Part shown: in pieces, positions 21,301-32,131 of the stretch
Layout of the letters: every line of letters begins with the position of its first letter
Numbering within the stretch: the stretch's first letter is position 1
Assembly: GCA_009760855.2 (NCBI GenBank)
Contig: WPIO01000040.1
Location: forward strand, 3,345,001 to 3,409,000
Source of the DNA: Cristatella mucedo
Lineage: Eukaryota > Bryozoa > Phylactolaemata > Cristatellidae
Reading direction: 5' to 3'
Length of the DNA stretch: 64,000 nt
The notes under the pieces: generated by a model
Database searches by the model: none
Seen by the model: only the letters and a program-made list of their open reading frames with translations
Told to the model about the DNA's origin: nothing
Program-made: the position numbers and the translations under genes

Positions 21301-24300
21301 CGCAGGCGTCAACACAGAACACTAAAACCCGAAACCAAGTTACAAAAAAAGACCGAGAGACAGAGAAACAAACTAGTGACGCCACCAAACACCGGATAAT
21401 CTGACCGCTAATTCGCACACACTCTGAGGGACAGGGTGCCATTCCTGCCTCCTCAAGAAACTAAGTGTGTCTGTCTCTTTGTCGTCTTTCTCTGTCTGTG
21501 TGTGTGTGTGTGTCTCTCTCTCTTTCTCTCTCTCCCTGTTTCTCAGTCTTTCTCTGTCTCGGTCTCCTACCTTCGCTAGCAGTTTTGAGCCAGTGCACGA
21601 CGGCGTACCACTCGCTTGCATTATTTACAGCAGTTCGGGGGGGGGGGGACATCGAGATGGCTGCTACCTTCGATGTACAACGGGTTGACCACGTCGTGGT
21701 TGATGAGCTCAAAGTTCTCGTGACCGAGCCAATGCTCGACGTTCCTCTTTCGGCCGGTGAAGAAGTTGTCCACGACCGTGACCTCGTGACCTTCAAGCAT
21801 GAGATAGTCCACCAGGTGGGAGCCGACGAATCCGGCGCCGCCTGTCACCTGCACGTGACCGTACACATGCAGCATCCGTGTGAGAGCTGAAAGCCTCAGT
21901 CTGGAGCACACTGCGCTCGAAAGTGCGTCGAATATTGCTCGTGCCTGCTCCGAAGGAGCCGAAACCCCCAGCAATAAATAAATAAGTAACTAATTATAAA
22001 ATAATCAATAAATGAGCTGTTCTTTCACAACACTCTGTGAAAGAGCAGCTCTCGGCAGAACTGTGATTCCGGCTGGACGTAGAGTGACGCTAGGCTATTT
22101 ACAGCAACTGACGGCCAACGTTGCACAACACCAACGTGCACACGCACACACATTGTCTAATGCAAAGCCAGCGAGACCGGCAAGTAGGAGGGAAGCTCAC
22201 AGCTGTGCTGCTGCCGACCGTCTATCGCTGGACGTGCAGCTGAAATAGGCTGAAATTTTGCTTACAGAGCTCTCTTGAAAATGCCAGTGGGGAGGAGAGG
22301 CGAATCGCAGAGAAAGTGAGGTCGGTCACTACAGCTGGCAGCCAGGCGAAAGCGAAAGGTCGAAATGGTGGCCGGAGTACGCGGCCCGAGGAACGGGCGA
22401 TTCAAATTGGCCGCTTCAAGCCGGTGAAGCAAGAGAACGACGGGACATGAAAGCATTTCAGTGAAAAGATTTTAAAGTCGCTGCGCTGCTTGTCGGGGGG
22501 GGGGGGGGCAAAGGTCAGAAAGAAGTGGCTGCTGGCGAGCAGCAGCTACATTCGCGACAGACGGCAGCCCCGCTCACAGGCAGGCAGCTTCTGCCTGCTA
22601 GCAGCAGAATCACGTGAGAGTAACTCGAGTCGATGAAACGATCGATCGAAATCGATGAAACGAGTCGGAACGAGGCAGCACGGCGACGAGCGATTACAGC
22701 ACAGCTGGCCGACATCTTGCGGCACCCGACGAATTCGTCCGAACGGCAGCTGTAGCCAACCAGTTGCGGCGACAGGCGGGCGGGGCGGAAAGGAGTTCTA
22801 CTAACAGAGAGCCACGGCTTCAGCACACATACCAGAATTCGTTTTCTCTGCTTGTAATTCTTGAATCCCACCTGAGGGTACGTCTTCTGCGAGGACAGGC
22901 TCCTACAACGAACGGCGGCACGACAGTGCGGGTCGCAAGACGGATATCAGACCACGGGCAGCGGCTGGATTTTTGGCCCCAAAAATCCAGCCGCTGCTCG
23001 TGGCTCGGGCTTCGGAAGCGCAGCATCGGCGTGTGGGCATCCAAGCTCGAGGAGTGAGACGGAGAACAACATGCATCGCAGCTAGGAGGGAGACCGCATG
23101 GCAGACAGCGTGTGTGACCATGTGGCCTGGGGTGGCGAGACAGGAAGCTTCACCAGAGGATGAGAACAAGTGGCAGAGTTTCAAACGCGGCGCGTACAGC
23201 GAGAAACGACTTTGCTCCAGACGACTTTCACAAAGCGAACGACCGATCGGCTTTTCCAATCACGGCTTCTTGGATCGAGGCGATCTGATAAGATCTGGCG
23301 CGCGCAAACGTCCGCTCTCTGGCCAGATCTTCGGCAGCACCAGCCAGCGAAGCAGCCAGCAGCAGTGTGCCCTACTAGCTGCCATTAATCACAGCTCTCC
23401 TAGAAAGATCATCAATCTCTTCTAGGATGGGAGGTGGTGCTCCTTGAAGTGGCTCAGCCAGCACCCCCGGGGACCTTGCACCCCTTTCCCCGGGGACCTT
23501 GCACCCCTTTCCCGGGAGGGAGGGTCGTGAACCGGCACCCGAGCCACGCTCGAGTGCTCTTGCCCGATGCTGCTTCAGCAGCCGATGAGCAGCAGTTGCC
23601 CAGTCTCCAGGAAAGTAAAAGTCGCGACCACGGCAAAGAGGCCATGGGCTTCTGGGTCGCTTGTCCGAGGCCAAGCAGCCGGCTGCCGCCACAGGTCGAT
23701 GCTGCTGCAGATCGATGACTGCCGGAAGGGGCAGTGGGGTAGAAGGCGATCGGGAAGGGCAGAAGGTGCCGAGCATGAGCTGCTGCCGCTCGAGTGTGTG
23801 TCATCGATGACCAGCAACGACCGGATCTGCCTCCGCAAAGCCGCACCACTCACTGGGGCACTCGAACCGGGGACTGCGCCCCGGCGTCGACCTTGAGGCG
23901 AATGTTGCGCAGCTCCTCGTCGGCGTCCTTCTTGGACTGCCTCAGCTCGTCGACCCTGCAACATTGGCATCAGCATCGGGAGGAGAGAGAGTGTCAATCT
24001 TAGCTGCGCTCAGCGAGCTCACCAGCGGACAGTGCAATCGCGAGCGAGCATGGCTCGGAGTGCGCCGGTGCACATTTACGCACGCACAGGCATCTGGCAG
24101 CAGGCGGCTAGCAGAGGCGCCTGCGGCTTGCCACTCACGTCGACTGCAGGGCGGCGATCTGGCTTCGCAGCAGTGCGATCTCCGAGTGCACTGGCGACGA
24201 GTCGGCGTCTGCTGCTACTGCTGCCCCCGCCTCCCTCTCGCCTGCTTTCTTGTCCACATCCACCCTGCAGAGCGAGCGAGGCTAGCGACGCGCTCGCTCG

Positions 24301-27300
24301 GCACCGCCGCCGCTTGCCACAAGAGCAAGACGGCTTCCAACCGAGCTGCACACCCGCGACACCGACCCCTGCGACCGTCCTCTAGGCGTTGCATGACGGC
24401 AGCAGCAGCAGTAGGGGGGGGGGCGCGAGGCCGCTGCTGGCACCTTGCCTGGCGAGCCAGGCAGATCGCCCCCGCAGTGGCCGACCTGAGGCCGCTAAGC
24501 ACGGTCAACCTCTGGTGCAGCGGCCTCGGCGAACACGGCGCGCGAATCACTCACCGATCCACGGGTCTGGTGCCGGACGACGACACGCTGACCATCACTG
24601 AAACGCGCCGGGCGCCCGAGCGACGGATGTGGCTGCCGCCAGGTGGCGCTTCATTTGGGAGGGGAGAGCGGGCAAGTAAGTCAAGAGGCAGGCAGCAGCC
24701 AGAAGAAGAGGGCGTGCCAGGGCTTTGCCGCCAACGTTCCGCATTGCCGCCTGCCGCGCCCCCCCCCCCCCCCCGTCGCCTCAAATGCCGATGAGCTGTT
24801 CGAAAAACATGGCCGGCGCCACGACGAACAAGTTCTTGCTGCAGCTTCGCAAGTGTTCGAGTGGGAGAAGAGGCCACAAGCGAGCTGGCACACCGTTCGT
24901 CCGGGATACTGCTGCAGACGCATTTGCGGGGGCCCCGTTTCGCGACAGGTCGCTTTACAGATGGTCAAGTTGATCCCTTCCAACGGCGGCTTATCGCCGA
25001 CTTTGAAACGAGAAAAAGCCATTGGGACTACGCCCAGGAGTCTTCCTGCATCGACCAAGACCGACTTCCATCGCGAGTTACCAGCGTTCACAGCACAAAG
25101 GCTGAGCATCGCGGGCCTTTATGTAATTGTAATTGTTTATAATTGTTTACAATTGTCTCGCGCATCTCGAGTGGCGGCGTGTGACGTCACGAGTAGACGT
25201 ATGATGCTTATTTTCTGATTGCTTATGTCTGTCAGGTCACCGGAATGGCTGGGCTGAACGAGTCAGCTACCAGAAAACCAGATAACACCAGAACTCTGCA
25301 TTCACGCTTAAATGCAAACTTCAATGCACTTTGCAAACGATAAATCCACAGACTTGGTGCAATCACGTCACGTCGGTGCAAAGCAAACTATGCTTGCTTC
25401 CGAATAGCAATGCTTCCAAAACCTACCTCGCTCTTTCGGTTGTCCACTTTTCACATCATGCTCGGGAACAGCGAGTGAGCTTTTACGACAACGAGTTCTA
25501 AACAGCATGTTAAACTTGTGATTCGCGACATGGCAAAGGCGTGATAAAGGGAGGGTTCTTATTGACGCGTCGAAGATGGACTGCAGGTAGGTATTGACTA
25601 ATGGCACATCGCCCCTTATGCTAAGCAGATCCTGTTTTGAGTGCCATATCGAGGTCACAGTGGAGATGTCAGAGGAATACGCGAAGGTATTACGAATAAT
25701 TAGTCAGGTAAAGGCCCCTATTTCGCTTGGAGTCGCCTAAGGCTCTCTAGTGCAGGAGGAAGTCGATGCTTCCAAAGACTAACGATGCTTTCAAAACCTA
25801 GGGCTTCTTCTGTAGTCCGACCGTTGCTACCTGAAAACCGGTTCTGAGTGCGGGGCTTTCTCACCCTTCCACCTCCCCCCCCCCCGTCGTCGAGTCGTAA
25901 AAAAGCCGCTCACACGCGATAGTCACACACCCACGGACTCACAAAAACACAGCAAGGCGGCTCTGCCTGTGCACGAACTGCACTACAAGGCCATGTAGTG
26001 CAGTCTCGCTTTACATTATCAGAGCTCAACAGAGCAGCCCTCTCAGCTCTCGGTGGCTGTAACTTGAGCTGGTGATAACATTGATACTCAGCACAGACAG
26101 CAGCAACTGATCCTCTCTACGACTCGAGGCTGCACCTTATTGCTGCTACAGGCTATTTATATGACTGGGTTCCCGATGAGAGCTGAAACCAGTTCAAGAC
26201 ACTGATTGCAGCCGATGAACAAAGAACACAAAAGATGGAATTTAGGCAGCATATCGCTCTGCAAAACACAAGACCAGATGGCAACAGAAACAGGAACCGG
26301 TGACCCAGAAGCTGTGGGCAGGACTACCAAATAGGAGGAGGGGGCAACCCCCACGTGGCAATACTATAGGCAGGTGTGGTATAGCTGATCTCGGCTGTTG
26401 GTGTTGCTAACATGTAGCTAGCTCAAGAAACTACAAGCTCTTGCGGATTATTGTTTTTACGTTGTTTTTTTCAAGTCTGCTTTGACTGTGCCAATTGCCC
26501 CTCCCCCAGCCCATGGCCTCATCGGCCATTAGGTCCTCAGGGGGATCAGGCACTCGGATACTCAGCAAATTGATAACTTTGTAGTGACGTTTTTAAAATG
26601 GCGGACCTATAAAAAACCCGTGCTCACGTCTCTGCCAGACTGCCCCCGGCCTCAGCTCCTGCCCCCAGGCCCGATTCAGGGGAAGCCCAGGTCACTGCCA
26701 TTGCTGCTGCTGCTTCAGCCGCCTCCGCCGTCTATGCCTTCACCTTTGCCACCTCTGCTGCTGCCACATCCGATGCTGCCACCTCCGATGCTGCCACACT
26801 CGATGCTGCAACCTCCACCGGTGCCACCTCCGATGCTGCCACCTCCGCTGCTGCTGCCACATCCGATGCTGCCACATCCGATGCTGCCACATCCGATGCT
26901 GCCACATCCGATGCTGCCACCTCCACTGCTGCAACCTCCGATGGTGCCACACCAGATGCTGCCACCTCCGATGCAGCCACATCAGATGCTGCCACCTCTG
27001 ATGCTGCAAACTCCACTGCTGCAACCTCCACTGCTGCCACACTCGATGCTGCCACACTCGATGCTGCCACCTCCGATGCTGCCACATCTGATACTGCCAC
27101 CTCCCCTACGACCGTGCTAAACTCAATGGCACAAGGCCATGTAATCGCTAAGAGAGATTTGTAGTTTTAGTAGCCATGCAGCCATGAACTTTACAGTGGT
27201 CATGAACTTTACCAGAAAGCAAGTGTCTGTACGAGCAGTAAGTAAGGAATGCACATAAGTAACTCCGACCTGCGCACCGGACACGATGGGTCAAGGTGCC

Positions 27301-28724
27301 CCCCCCGTGGGTGAGATCACCTGGTCGCGCTGTCACATAGGCTTTGCCGCCGACGTCGTCATCAACATCGTCGACACATCTTCGAAGCTTAAGGCCTGCT
27401 ACGAGGCAGCTGAGACAAGCGATCGACCGACAGAGGCGATCTGTCAGTGGTCGGCAGAGCGTAGGAGGGCGGTGAGAGCAGGAGGCGGCGATCGTCAAAT
27501 GGTGGTCGAAAAAGCTGCGGTCGGTTGGAGTGGGATGCATGGCTCATGCTCAGCAAGCACTGCGCAGTCAGCAACTTTCCACGGAGGCGGGAGGGGGGAG
27601 TGGGCGGGCCAGGGTCACAGACAGGTCAATGGCCGCACAGACAGGTGGCCAGCAGGCTCGGCCATACAGCCCAGAGAGCCAGCCACACGACCAGATGTCC
27701 TCCGTGATGGACGAGAGGCATCGCGAAACTGACCTTGACGAGGAGGCTGACCTCAAGCGGTGGCACATGGCGGCATATGAGTTCGGCACCGAGCGGCAGC
27801 AGGAGTGCTGCAGATGGAGGCAGGTGCACACGCACTGGAAGGCAGGGCCGGTGGCGTGACTTTCGCTGCTGGCTGCTGCGCGCACTGCACTTGCCTGGTC
27901 CACTCACGCACGCGAACACAGCACGCTCACAACCAGCACTCACAGACACTGCGTCGCGGTTGACCGACGGCGGTCGGCTCATTCTGCTGGGTGCAAGAAT
28001 CGCCTACGTGGCGGACCCAGCCGGGCATATGAGGCAGCGGCTGCCTGCACGAAACTGGCTCGAACGGCCGGCATAGCAGCTCGTTGGAGCAGATTAGGCT
28101 GCCGAGCGGAACGGACGAGCCACGACCTCGTGGGTGGAGGGCTGCTCCGCAGGATAAGGGAGGGAGGACGCTACGCCAGCCTTGCTCGCGCGCGCCGGCC
28201 CCGGACTAAGTATATGCAGGGGTGCACCGCACGCTAGCCAAGATTCTAGCCAAGATAATACGCGGGCCCAGCACCACCGGCGTCGTGGGACGGCGGCCGG
28301 TAGTGACGCAGAGCTCGGCGGCCGCTCGCAAAAGCGGCAGCGGCGCCGCGGCTTTTACGCTTGCGCCGCCGACGGCGACGCAGAGCGCCGCCGCTAGGCA
28401 GCCTACGCGGCGGCGGCGGCGGACAGTGGAAGACGGGGTGGGGGGGCTGAGCGCACCGCGACGGCTGAGTTGGCGGAAAGTGGCGCTGCGAGGCCGTCGC
28501 AGAGTGCGGCGGCCCGAACTCTCCGTCCGCCTTGACGAGTTGGCGTCATGCAACGTCACCGTCGCCACGCTGCCGCAAGCGACGCCGAACTCGCTCGCGC
28601 GCTTCCGGTCGCTGACGACGACGGTCGCGGCTGGCCGTCCGGTCGACTTACCCAGAATGACGATAAATGCGGCGGCGGCCGAGGCGACGGCTAGCGGCTT
28701 CGCTCTCCACGTCATCTTCGTCAT
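18258..28724 (-). CDS. UDP-glucuronate decarboxylase (UDP-xylose synthase), UXS1
   Basis: UXS1 converts UDP-glucuronate to UDP-xylose in the Golgi/ER lumen with bound NAD, supplying xylose for proteoglycan linkers and O-glycans. From the 5' side the phase-linked exons are 24264-24139, 23955-23854, 22902-22833, 21848-21668, 21294-21190, 20808-20749, 20090-19969, 19327-19208, 18902-18740, 18589-18486 and 18356-18258. They encode a coiled-coil stem, a KQRKRIL lead-in, the NAD motif [10 protein letters not shown], the STSEVYG serine, the catalytic [26 protein letters not shown] and [10 protein letters not shown], all typical of the family. A probable exon 1 at 28724-28652 supplies the signal anchor. 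It ends in phase 1 while 24264 needs phase 2, so at least one exon in between is unseen. Two introns use GC donors. Confidence 0.95.
18486..18589 (-). CDS. UXS1 exon ([10 protein letters not shown])
   Basis: The acceptor is TTTGTGTAG, entry phase 1, exit phase 0 at CAG|GTCAGA. It contains the family signature [10 protein letters not shown] and the HIGWEPQ strand near the C-terminus. Confidence 0.95.
18740..18902 (-). CDS. UXS1 exon ([13 protein letters not shown])
   Basis: The acceptor is CCGCATAG. It reads [26 protein letters not shown] and the EFASIIQ helix, as in the extended-SDR family. The donor is A|GTGAGTG, phase 1. Confidence 0.95.
19208..19327 (-). CDS. UXS1 exon ([10 protein letters not shown])
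   Basis: The acceptor is GTCCTCCAG. The exon reads [38 protein letters not shown] and IT before ACG|GTGAGC. The preceding intron has a GC donor. Confidence 0.95.
19969..20090 (-). CDS. UXS1 exon (catalytic YxxxK)
   Basis: The acceptor is TTCTGCAG. It encodes [26 protein letters not shown] with the catalytic Tyr and Lys, and [10 protein letters not shown]. The exon ends CAG before GCAAGTG, a GC donor. The next exon starts in phase 0 with Glu, matching human [13 protein letters not shown]. Confidence 0.95.
20216..20238. repeat. (GCAG/GGCA)n short tandem repeat
   Basis: Six or so tandem CAGG units in a UXS1 intron. Confidence 0.8.
20749..20808 (-). CDS. UXS1 exon (STSEVYG)
   Basis: Only 60 nt, in phase 1 to phase 1. 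It reads [19 protein letters not shown] with the active-site serine region. The acceptor is CGCTGCAG and the donor G|GTATCG. Confidence 0.92.
21190..21294 (-). CDS. UXS1 exon ([13 protein letters not shown])
   Basis: The acceptor is GCGTTTCAG. It reads [34 protein letters not shown] and ends with the first base of a Gly codon. TAG|GCAAGG is the GC donor; the next exon supplies GT to give Gly in MLG-LAxR, as in human. Confidence 0.95.
   Translation of the reverse strand, partial: STRSTISPRRPHRPTTCTIPSRRSRRTRLARSTC
21668..21848 (-). CDS. UXS1 exon (NAD-binding Rossmann motif)
   Basis: The acceptor is CACGTGCAG. It reads [50 protein letters not shown] and PLYIE, the Gly-rich NAD-binding motif and following family signature. 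The donor is G|GTAGCA, phase 1. Confidence 0.97.
22833..22902 (-). CDS. UXS1 exon (stem to domain junction)
   Basis: Short exon, entry phase 2, exit phase 0. It reads [20 protein letters not shown], aligned with human TQKYPPVKFLSEKDRKRIL. The acceptor is GTTGTAG and the donor CTG|GTATGT. Confidence 0.9.
22958..22997. repeat. Perfect 19-bp inverted repeat, 2-nt loop
   Basis: The arms 22958-22976 and 22979-22997 are exact reverse complements separated by CC, in the UXS1 intron just upstream of exon 22902. Confidence 0.9.
23467..23515. repeat. Two-copy 23-bp tandem duplication
   Basis: CGGGGACCTTGCACCCCTTT occurs twice in direct tandem within a UXS1 intron. Confidence 0.8.
23854..23955 (-). 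CDS. UXS1 exon (coiled-coil stem 2)
   Basis: The acceptor is ATGTTGCAG. It reads [20 protein letters not shown], a charged heptad-like stretch, and ends in phase 2 before GTGAGT. Phases agree with both neighbours. Human UXS1 has a comparable lumenal stem. Confidence 0.8.
24139..24264 (-). CDS. UXS1 exon (coiled-coil stem 1)
   Basis: The acceptor is GCTCTGCAG and the donor AC|GTGAGT. The frame compatible with the next exon reads [13 protein letters not shown], an Ala/Asp stretch and [15 protein letters not shown]. One alternative frame is also open, so the exact entry frame is less certain. Confidence 0.65.
24265..28651. other. Long 5' intron region of UXS1
   Basis: Should contain at least one exon linking phase 1 (after 28652) to phase 2 (before 24264); none could be pinned down. 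It holds a 15-bp minisatellite (26748-27105) and two coding-like plus-strand segments (27336-27420 and 27690-27810) of unknown identity. No LINE copies were noticed. Confidence 0.4.
26748..27105. repeat. 15-bp minisatellite, about two dozen units
   Basis: The unit is about GATGCTGCCACATCC with variants at a few positions. The length is a multiple of three, so several frames on both strands stay open: Ala-Ala-Thr-Ser-Asp or Met-Leu-Pro-His-Pro on the plus strand, Val-Ala-Ala-Ser-Asp on the minus strand. It lies in the UXS1 5' intron. No splice context makes it an exon. Confidence 0.9.
28652..28724 (-). CDS. UXS1 probable first coding exon (signal anchor)
   Basis: The ATG at 28724-28722 begins a basic N-terminus ([10 protein letters not shown]) followed by a hydrophobic segment [14 protein letters not shown], then G|GTAAGT, a consensus donor. 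A short cytosolic tail plus a type-II anchor is what UXS1 needs to sit in the Golgi membrane. It lies upstream of and in the same direction as the UXS1 exons, in CpG-rich DNA. The link is inferred because the next exon is missing. Confidence 0.55.
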
Positions 28725-29531
28725 GGCTAGCGGACGGCGCGGCTAAGCTGTCGCGCCGAGCGGCCGCAACGGCTCGTCCAGCACCGAGTGACGGCGGCGG
28801 CCTGACCGACGCAGTACGTCTGCAAACCGCGGCTGGAAGATGGAAGTACGGTCGGCCTTCGCGCGTCCAATCAGGTGGAGGTTTCAATGCAGGACTCGCT
28901 GTAAGGGCGGATCCGTTTGGGTCCGGTGCCAGTGGCCGGCTGGCACTGACTTTCTCACGCTCGGCTGGTTGAGCGGCGCGCGGCGTTCGTGCATCGCGAG
29001 AGGTCAGTGACGTAGGGAGCTTAGTCGATTAGCCTGCGGAAATGCGCTCCGCGCGCGCGCGCGCCAACGTGTGCAACTAGTACAACGTGTACAACAGCGA
29101 AGATAGTATCGTACGCCTTAATCCCACTCGACGAGTGTCCGCCGAGTTCGTGTCGATTAAGCACTGTGAATGTGCACTATAAAGTTTCGTTAAGTGCAGG
29201 CAGGCCTTGTCGCGCCTACCGGAAAATCCCGGCTCTGCCAGTGCCAGGGTCTTGCTCTCCTGGGTCCCAGAATTGCTCGCCAAACAACAGCTCCCCGTAC
29301 GATGTGGGTGCGGTCGTAACTGCGCCGCGGGCTGAGCGAACTGGCCGGCGCGAGCAGACGAATAATTCTTTACAAGCCTCCGTAAAAAATATATTATAAA
29401 ACACTATGTAGTATTGTATTGTTAATAATGTATATTGGTATATATAGCTTATCGAAATATACAATGCATGTATACAATACAATATAGTACAATACATATA
29501 TGAAATATACAATAGTATATATGTGCCGTTA

Positions 29532-29540
<9 letters not shown>

Positions 29541-29586
<46 letters not shown>

Positions 29587-29592
29587 TATATA
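29541..29592. repeat. (TA)n microsatellite at a SINE-B 3' end
   Basis: Uninterrupted TA run adjoining the tail of the reverse SINE-B copy. Similar TA tails follow the copy at 60812. Confidence 0.9.
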
Positions 29593-29722
29593 ATTAATTT
29601 GTATAGCGCACTAAGAGAACTTAATTCAGGCGCTTCACAAGTACCTCAGGTCTCGAGCCCACGACCTCGGCCAAACCTTGGTCGGGGCGAGCACCTTAAC
29701 CACAGGGCCAAGCCAGCTTTGA
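29593..29722 (-). mobile_element. SINE-B (tRNA-derived, L2-like tail), reverse
   Basis: Read on the minus strand: a tRNA-like head with GTGGTTAAGGTGCTCGC (A box region), a CGACCAAGGTTTGG arm, GTCGTGGGCTCGAG (B box region), then GAAGCGCCTGAATTAAGTTC and a GCGCTATACAAATTAATTA tail ending in TA repeats. Good copy, with the 3' stem matching the L2 tail. Confidence 0.85.
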
Positions 29723-29785
29723 AAATTGAGACAGTATTATTGTTCTAAGGCTTGCTTCTTTACGCACCGTTACGTCGCGTTTGCG

Positions 29786-29788
<3 letters not shown>

Positions 29789-29836
<48 letters not shown>
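29789..29836. repeat. (GA)n microsatellite
   Basis: Pure GA run. Confidence 0.95.
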
Positions 29837-29840
<4 letters not shown>

Positions 29841-30784
29841 CCTTTTTCTACTCCGCTCGACGAGGCGTGCGCCGCCGATGCCACCGCCTCGGCGGAAAAG
29901 CCTGAGCCCTCAAAAATGCGCGGGCTTCGCCGAGTCTCGAGCGAGCGCTGACTTATTCAGCGCTCGGGCTGCTGAGCGCTGCTCGTCGGGCGTGCCGAGC
30001 AGGCGCCCGTCCGGCGGCGGCTATAGTCTCGGACGGCGCTCCGTCGTAGTGCGAACGCGAGTTCGCGGCGCCTGCCGTCCAACTAGCGTTTAACCCGAGC
30101 CCGGCGTCTGCAGCTGCAGCAAGCGCCGCCTCGCGACCGAGCGCGCCGCGCCGAGCGGGCGGAGCGGGCTCGGCGCCTCGAAGTGCGGGCAGCGCGTGCG
30201 CGTTAAAGGGATGAGCGCTAGGATAAGTAGCTAGCGCTGTTCGCTATAAAAAAAAAAAAGAATAAATATAGGGATAAATAGCAGAGCGGCGGATCAGGAG
30301 CGCCCGCGTAACCGCGTAGCCGCCGGCGCCCGCTTTGCCTCCGGTTGTACATTCCGCGGTACGAGCGAGCCATACCTGTACAGTTAGGATCGGAGTATGG
30401 CCGACCAAGTAACTTGACAAGGCGACGCTTCCGGCGAACCTAGATCACGTTTCGCTAGCCTACGTCCGTACAAACAATCGCGGAAATTTCCCGCCTTGCC
30501 TTCAGCAACGGAGCCGGGTTTTTCAAGTAGGGGGCGAGACCGACGAGTAGTGTAAAATTGCAGCACACACTCGCAGTGGACGCTCGTTGGACGCTGATCG
30601 GACGCGCTCGTTGGACGCTCACTGGGCGCGCTTAGCGAGGACCAGCTCGGCGAGAGCGCCTTCGGCGGATGTCGCTCGTCTATGCGCATCGTCTCAGCGG
30701 ACTTGTTTTTTCTTCTCTTAGCTACGCGGCACTTCTAGAGCGAAATAGAAATAGCTTATTTACAGAATGCCCAAATTTAGCGTC

Positions 30785-30845
30785 GCGTGTCGCATCGTCC
30801 GTCGGTGCGACACACGACGACGCACCGACGGACGATGCGACGCGC
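30785..30845. repeat. Near-perfect 25-bp inverted repeat, 11-nt loop
   Basis: The arms 30785-30809 and 30821-30845 pair with one mismatch. Confidence 0.85.
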
Positions 30846-31281
30846 GTCTCGATCTCTCGACTTTTTTGCCGCTTTTCGCCGTCTAACCAGTTTTCCTCTC
30901 AGTATTCTGGCCAATCAGCGATGCGGCAGAGCATTGCGCTGCAGAACTGGAGATCTGCAGCGAAATTGGCGGTGCATTAAGCGCATTAATACCGGCGACC
31001 GAGGGCAAGGACAAGGTCGCTTACAGAGCCGACGACGCCACCGTGCACTGTACAGCGAAATGGTTCCGCCGTCCCGAATATTCGCCGGCTCCGCAGCTCG
31101 CGCACGAAGTGCGTGCACGAAGTGCGTGGTGTGCTGATGAGAGATGGAGGAGCGACGTCTCAGTGTGTGCGGCGGCATCGGCGCTTACAGCGTCGGCTTT
31201 CAGCGTAAAGCTCCAGTGACGAAATCATTACTTAATAATCGTTGCTTACGTCATCATTGACTAATCTTAACGCTGCATCAG

Positions 31282-31339
31282 GAGAGCTGCCATCCGAGCG
31301 TCGACTTCGAAGGGCTCGAGACGCTTATGCGGCATCTTG
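31282..31339 (+). CDS. Candidate internal exon, unknown product
   Basis: The acceptor GCTGCATCAG and donor G|GTGAGC flank 19 codons reading ESCHPSVDFEGLETLMRHL with the C/G-ending codons typical of true exons here. No family is recognised and no partner exon was found. The overlapping reverse strand (31531-31325) has an acidic open frame ending ESISIESDSRS..., an alternative reading. Confidence 0.25.
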
Positions 31340-32062
31340 GTGAGCCGCCCGAGAGCGGCTGTCGCTCTCGATCGAAATCGATTCGTCACGATCGTCCTCT
31401 GCAGGATCGATCGGGTCCTTTACGATGACTGAGTGGGTGTGCTCGCTACTCGCGATTGTCCTTTCGATTATTCCGACACGCCCGCTGCGCAGCGTTGAAG
31501 GATGCCACGTCGCTTCGATTCGGCATCTCATCGTCCGAAGAAAATGTCGGAGGCGCGCGCCGCCGCCGGTTCGTCTCTGCTAGACTTGCGACAGCGAGTC
31601 GACTTCGACGACGCCCTTTTCTAAGCGGCAGCTAAAAGGTCAATGCTCGGACTCTCTCCGAAGGCTGCCTCCGCAAGGTTTCTTTCCTCGGCTTTCCAGG
31701 ACGGTCTCTCCTGCCGCCGCCGTCACTCGTCGCGTCTCGGCAGACAACTGTGAAGACGACTGCAAATGCTTCGGCGGCGGCCGCTCGCTGCTGCACGAAA
31801 CTCGCGATCCTCGCAACGGCGATTATCTATTATCGCCGCAGCGATTATCGCCGACGAGCCGAGCTCCGGCCTGCAGTCTGGAGAAAGCATATTGTCACTG
31901 ACTGCCTGCCCCGTAGAGCAGGCGAATTCCCACTCGGAGGCGAAAATCTCGAATCCGGGTTTGGCCGGATCCTGCTCAGTCCTGCTCAACCATCCTCGAA
32001 CAAAAGGCGCCAGGTCGTTTCGCCCTTATCGAAATGAGTTCGCGGCGCGTCAAGAGGCGACG

Positions 32063-32131
32063 GCTCCCAGGACTCCAGGATCCTAGCTCCTAGGACTCCA
32101 GGATCCTCGCTCCCAGGGCTCCAGGATCCTA
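32063..32131. repeat. Three-copy 23-bp tandem repeat
   Basis: Units GCTCC(C/T)AGG(A/G)CTCCAGGATCCT(A/C) repeat three times in direct tandem at 32063, 32086 and 32109. Confidence 0.9.

Noticed and set aside
27733-27790. A 56-nt minus-strand segment with good splice sites as the missing UXS1 linker exon.
   Set aside because: Its length would take phase 1 to phase 0, but the next UXS1 exon needs phase 2. The translation also has no UXS1 resemblance.
28222-28746. 174-residue plus-strand open frame and 172-residue minus-strand frame in GC-rich DNA.
   Set aside because: Both are long only because stops are rare at this GC content. Only the first 24 codons of the minus frame, ended by a GTAAGT donor, look like an exon.
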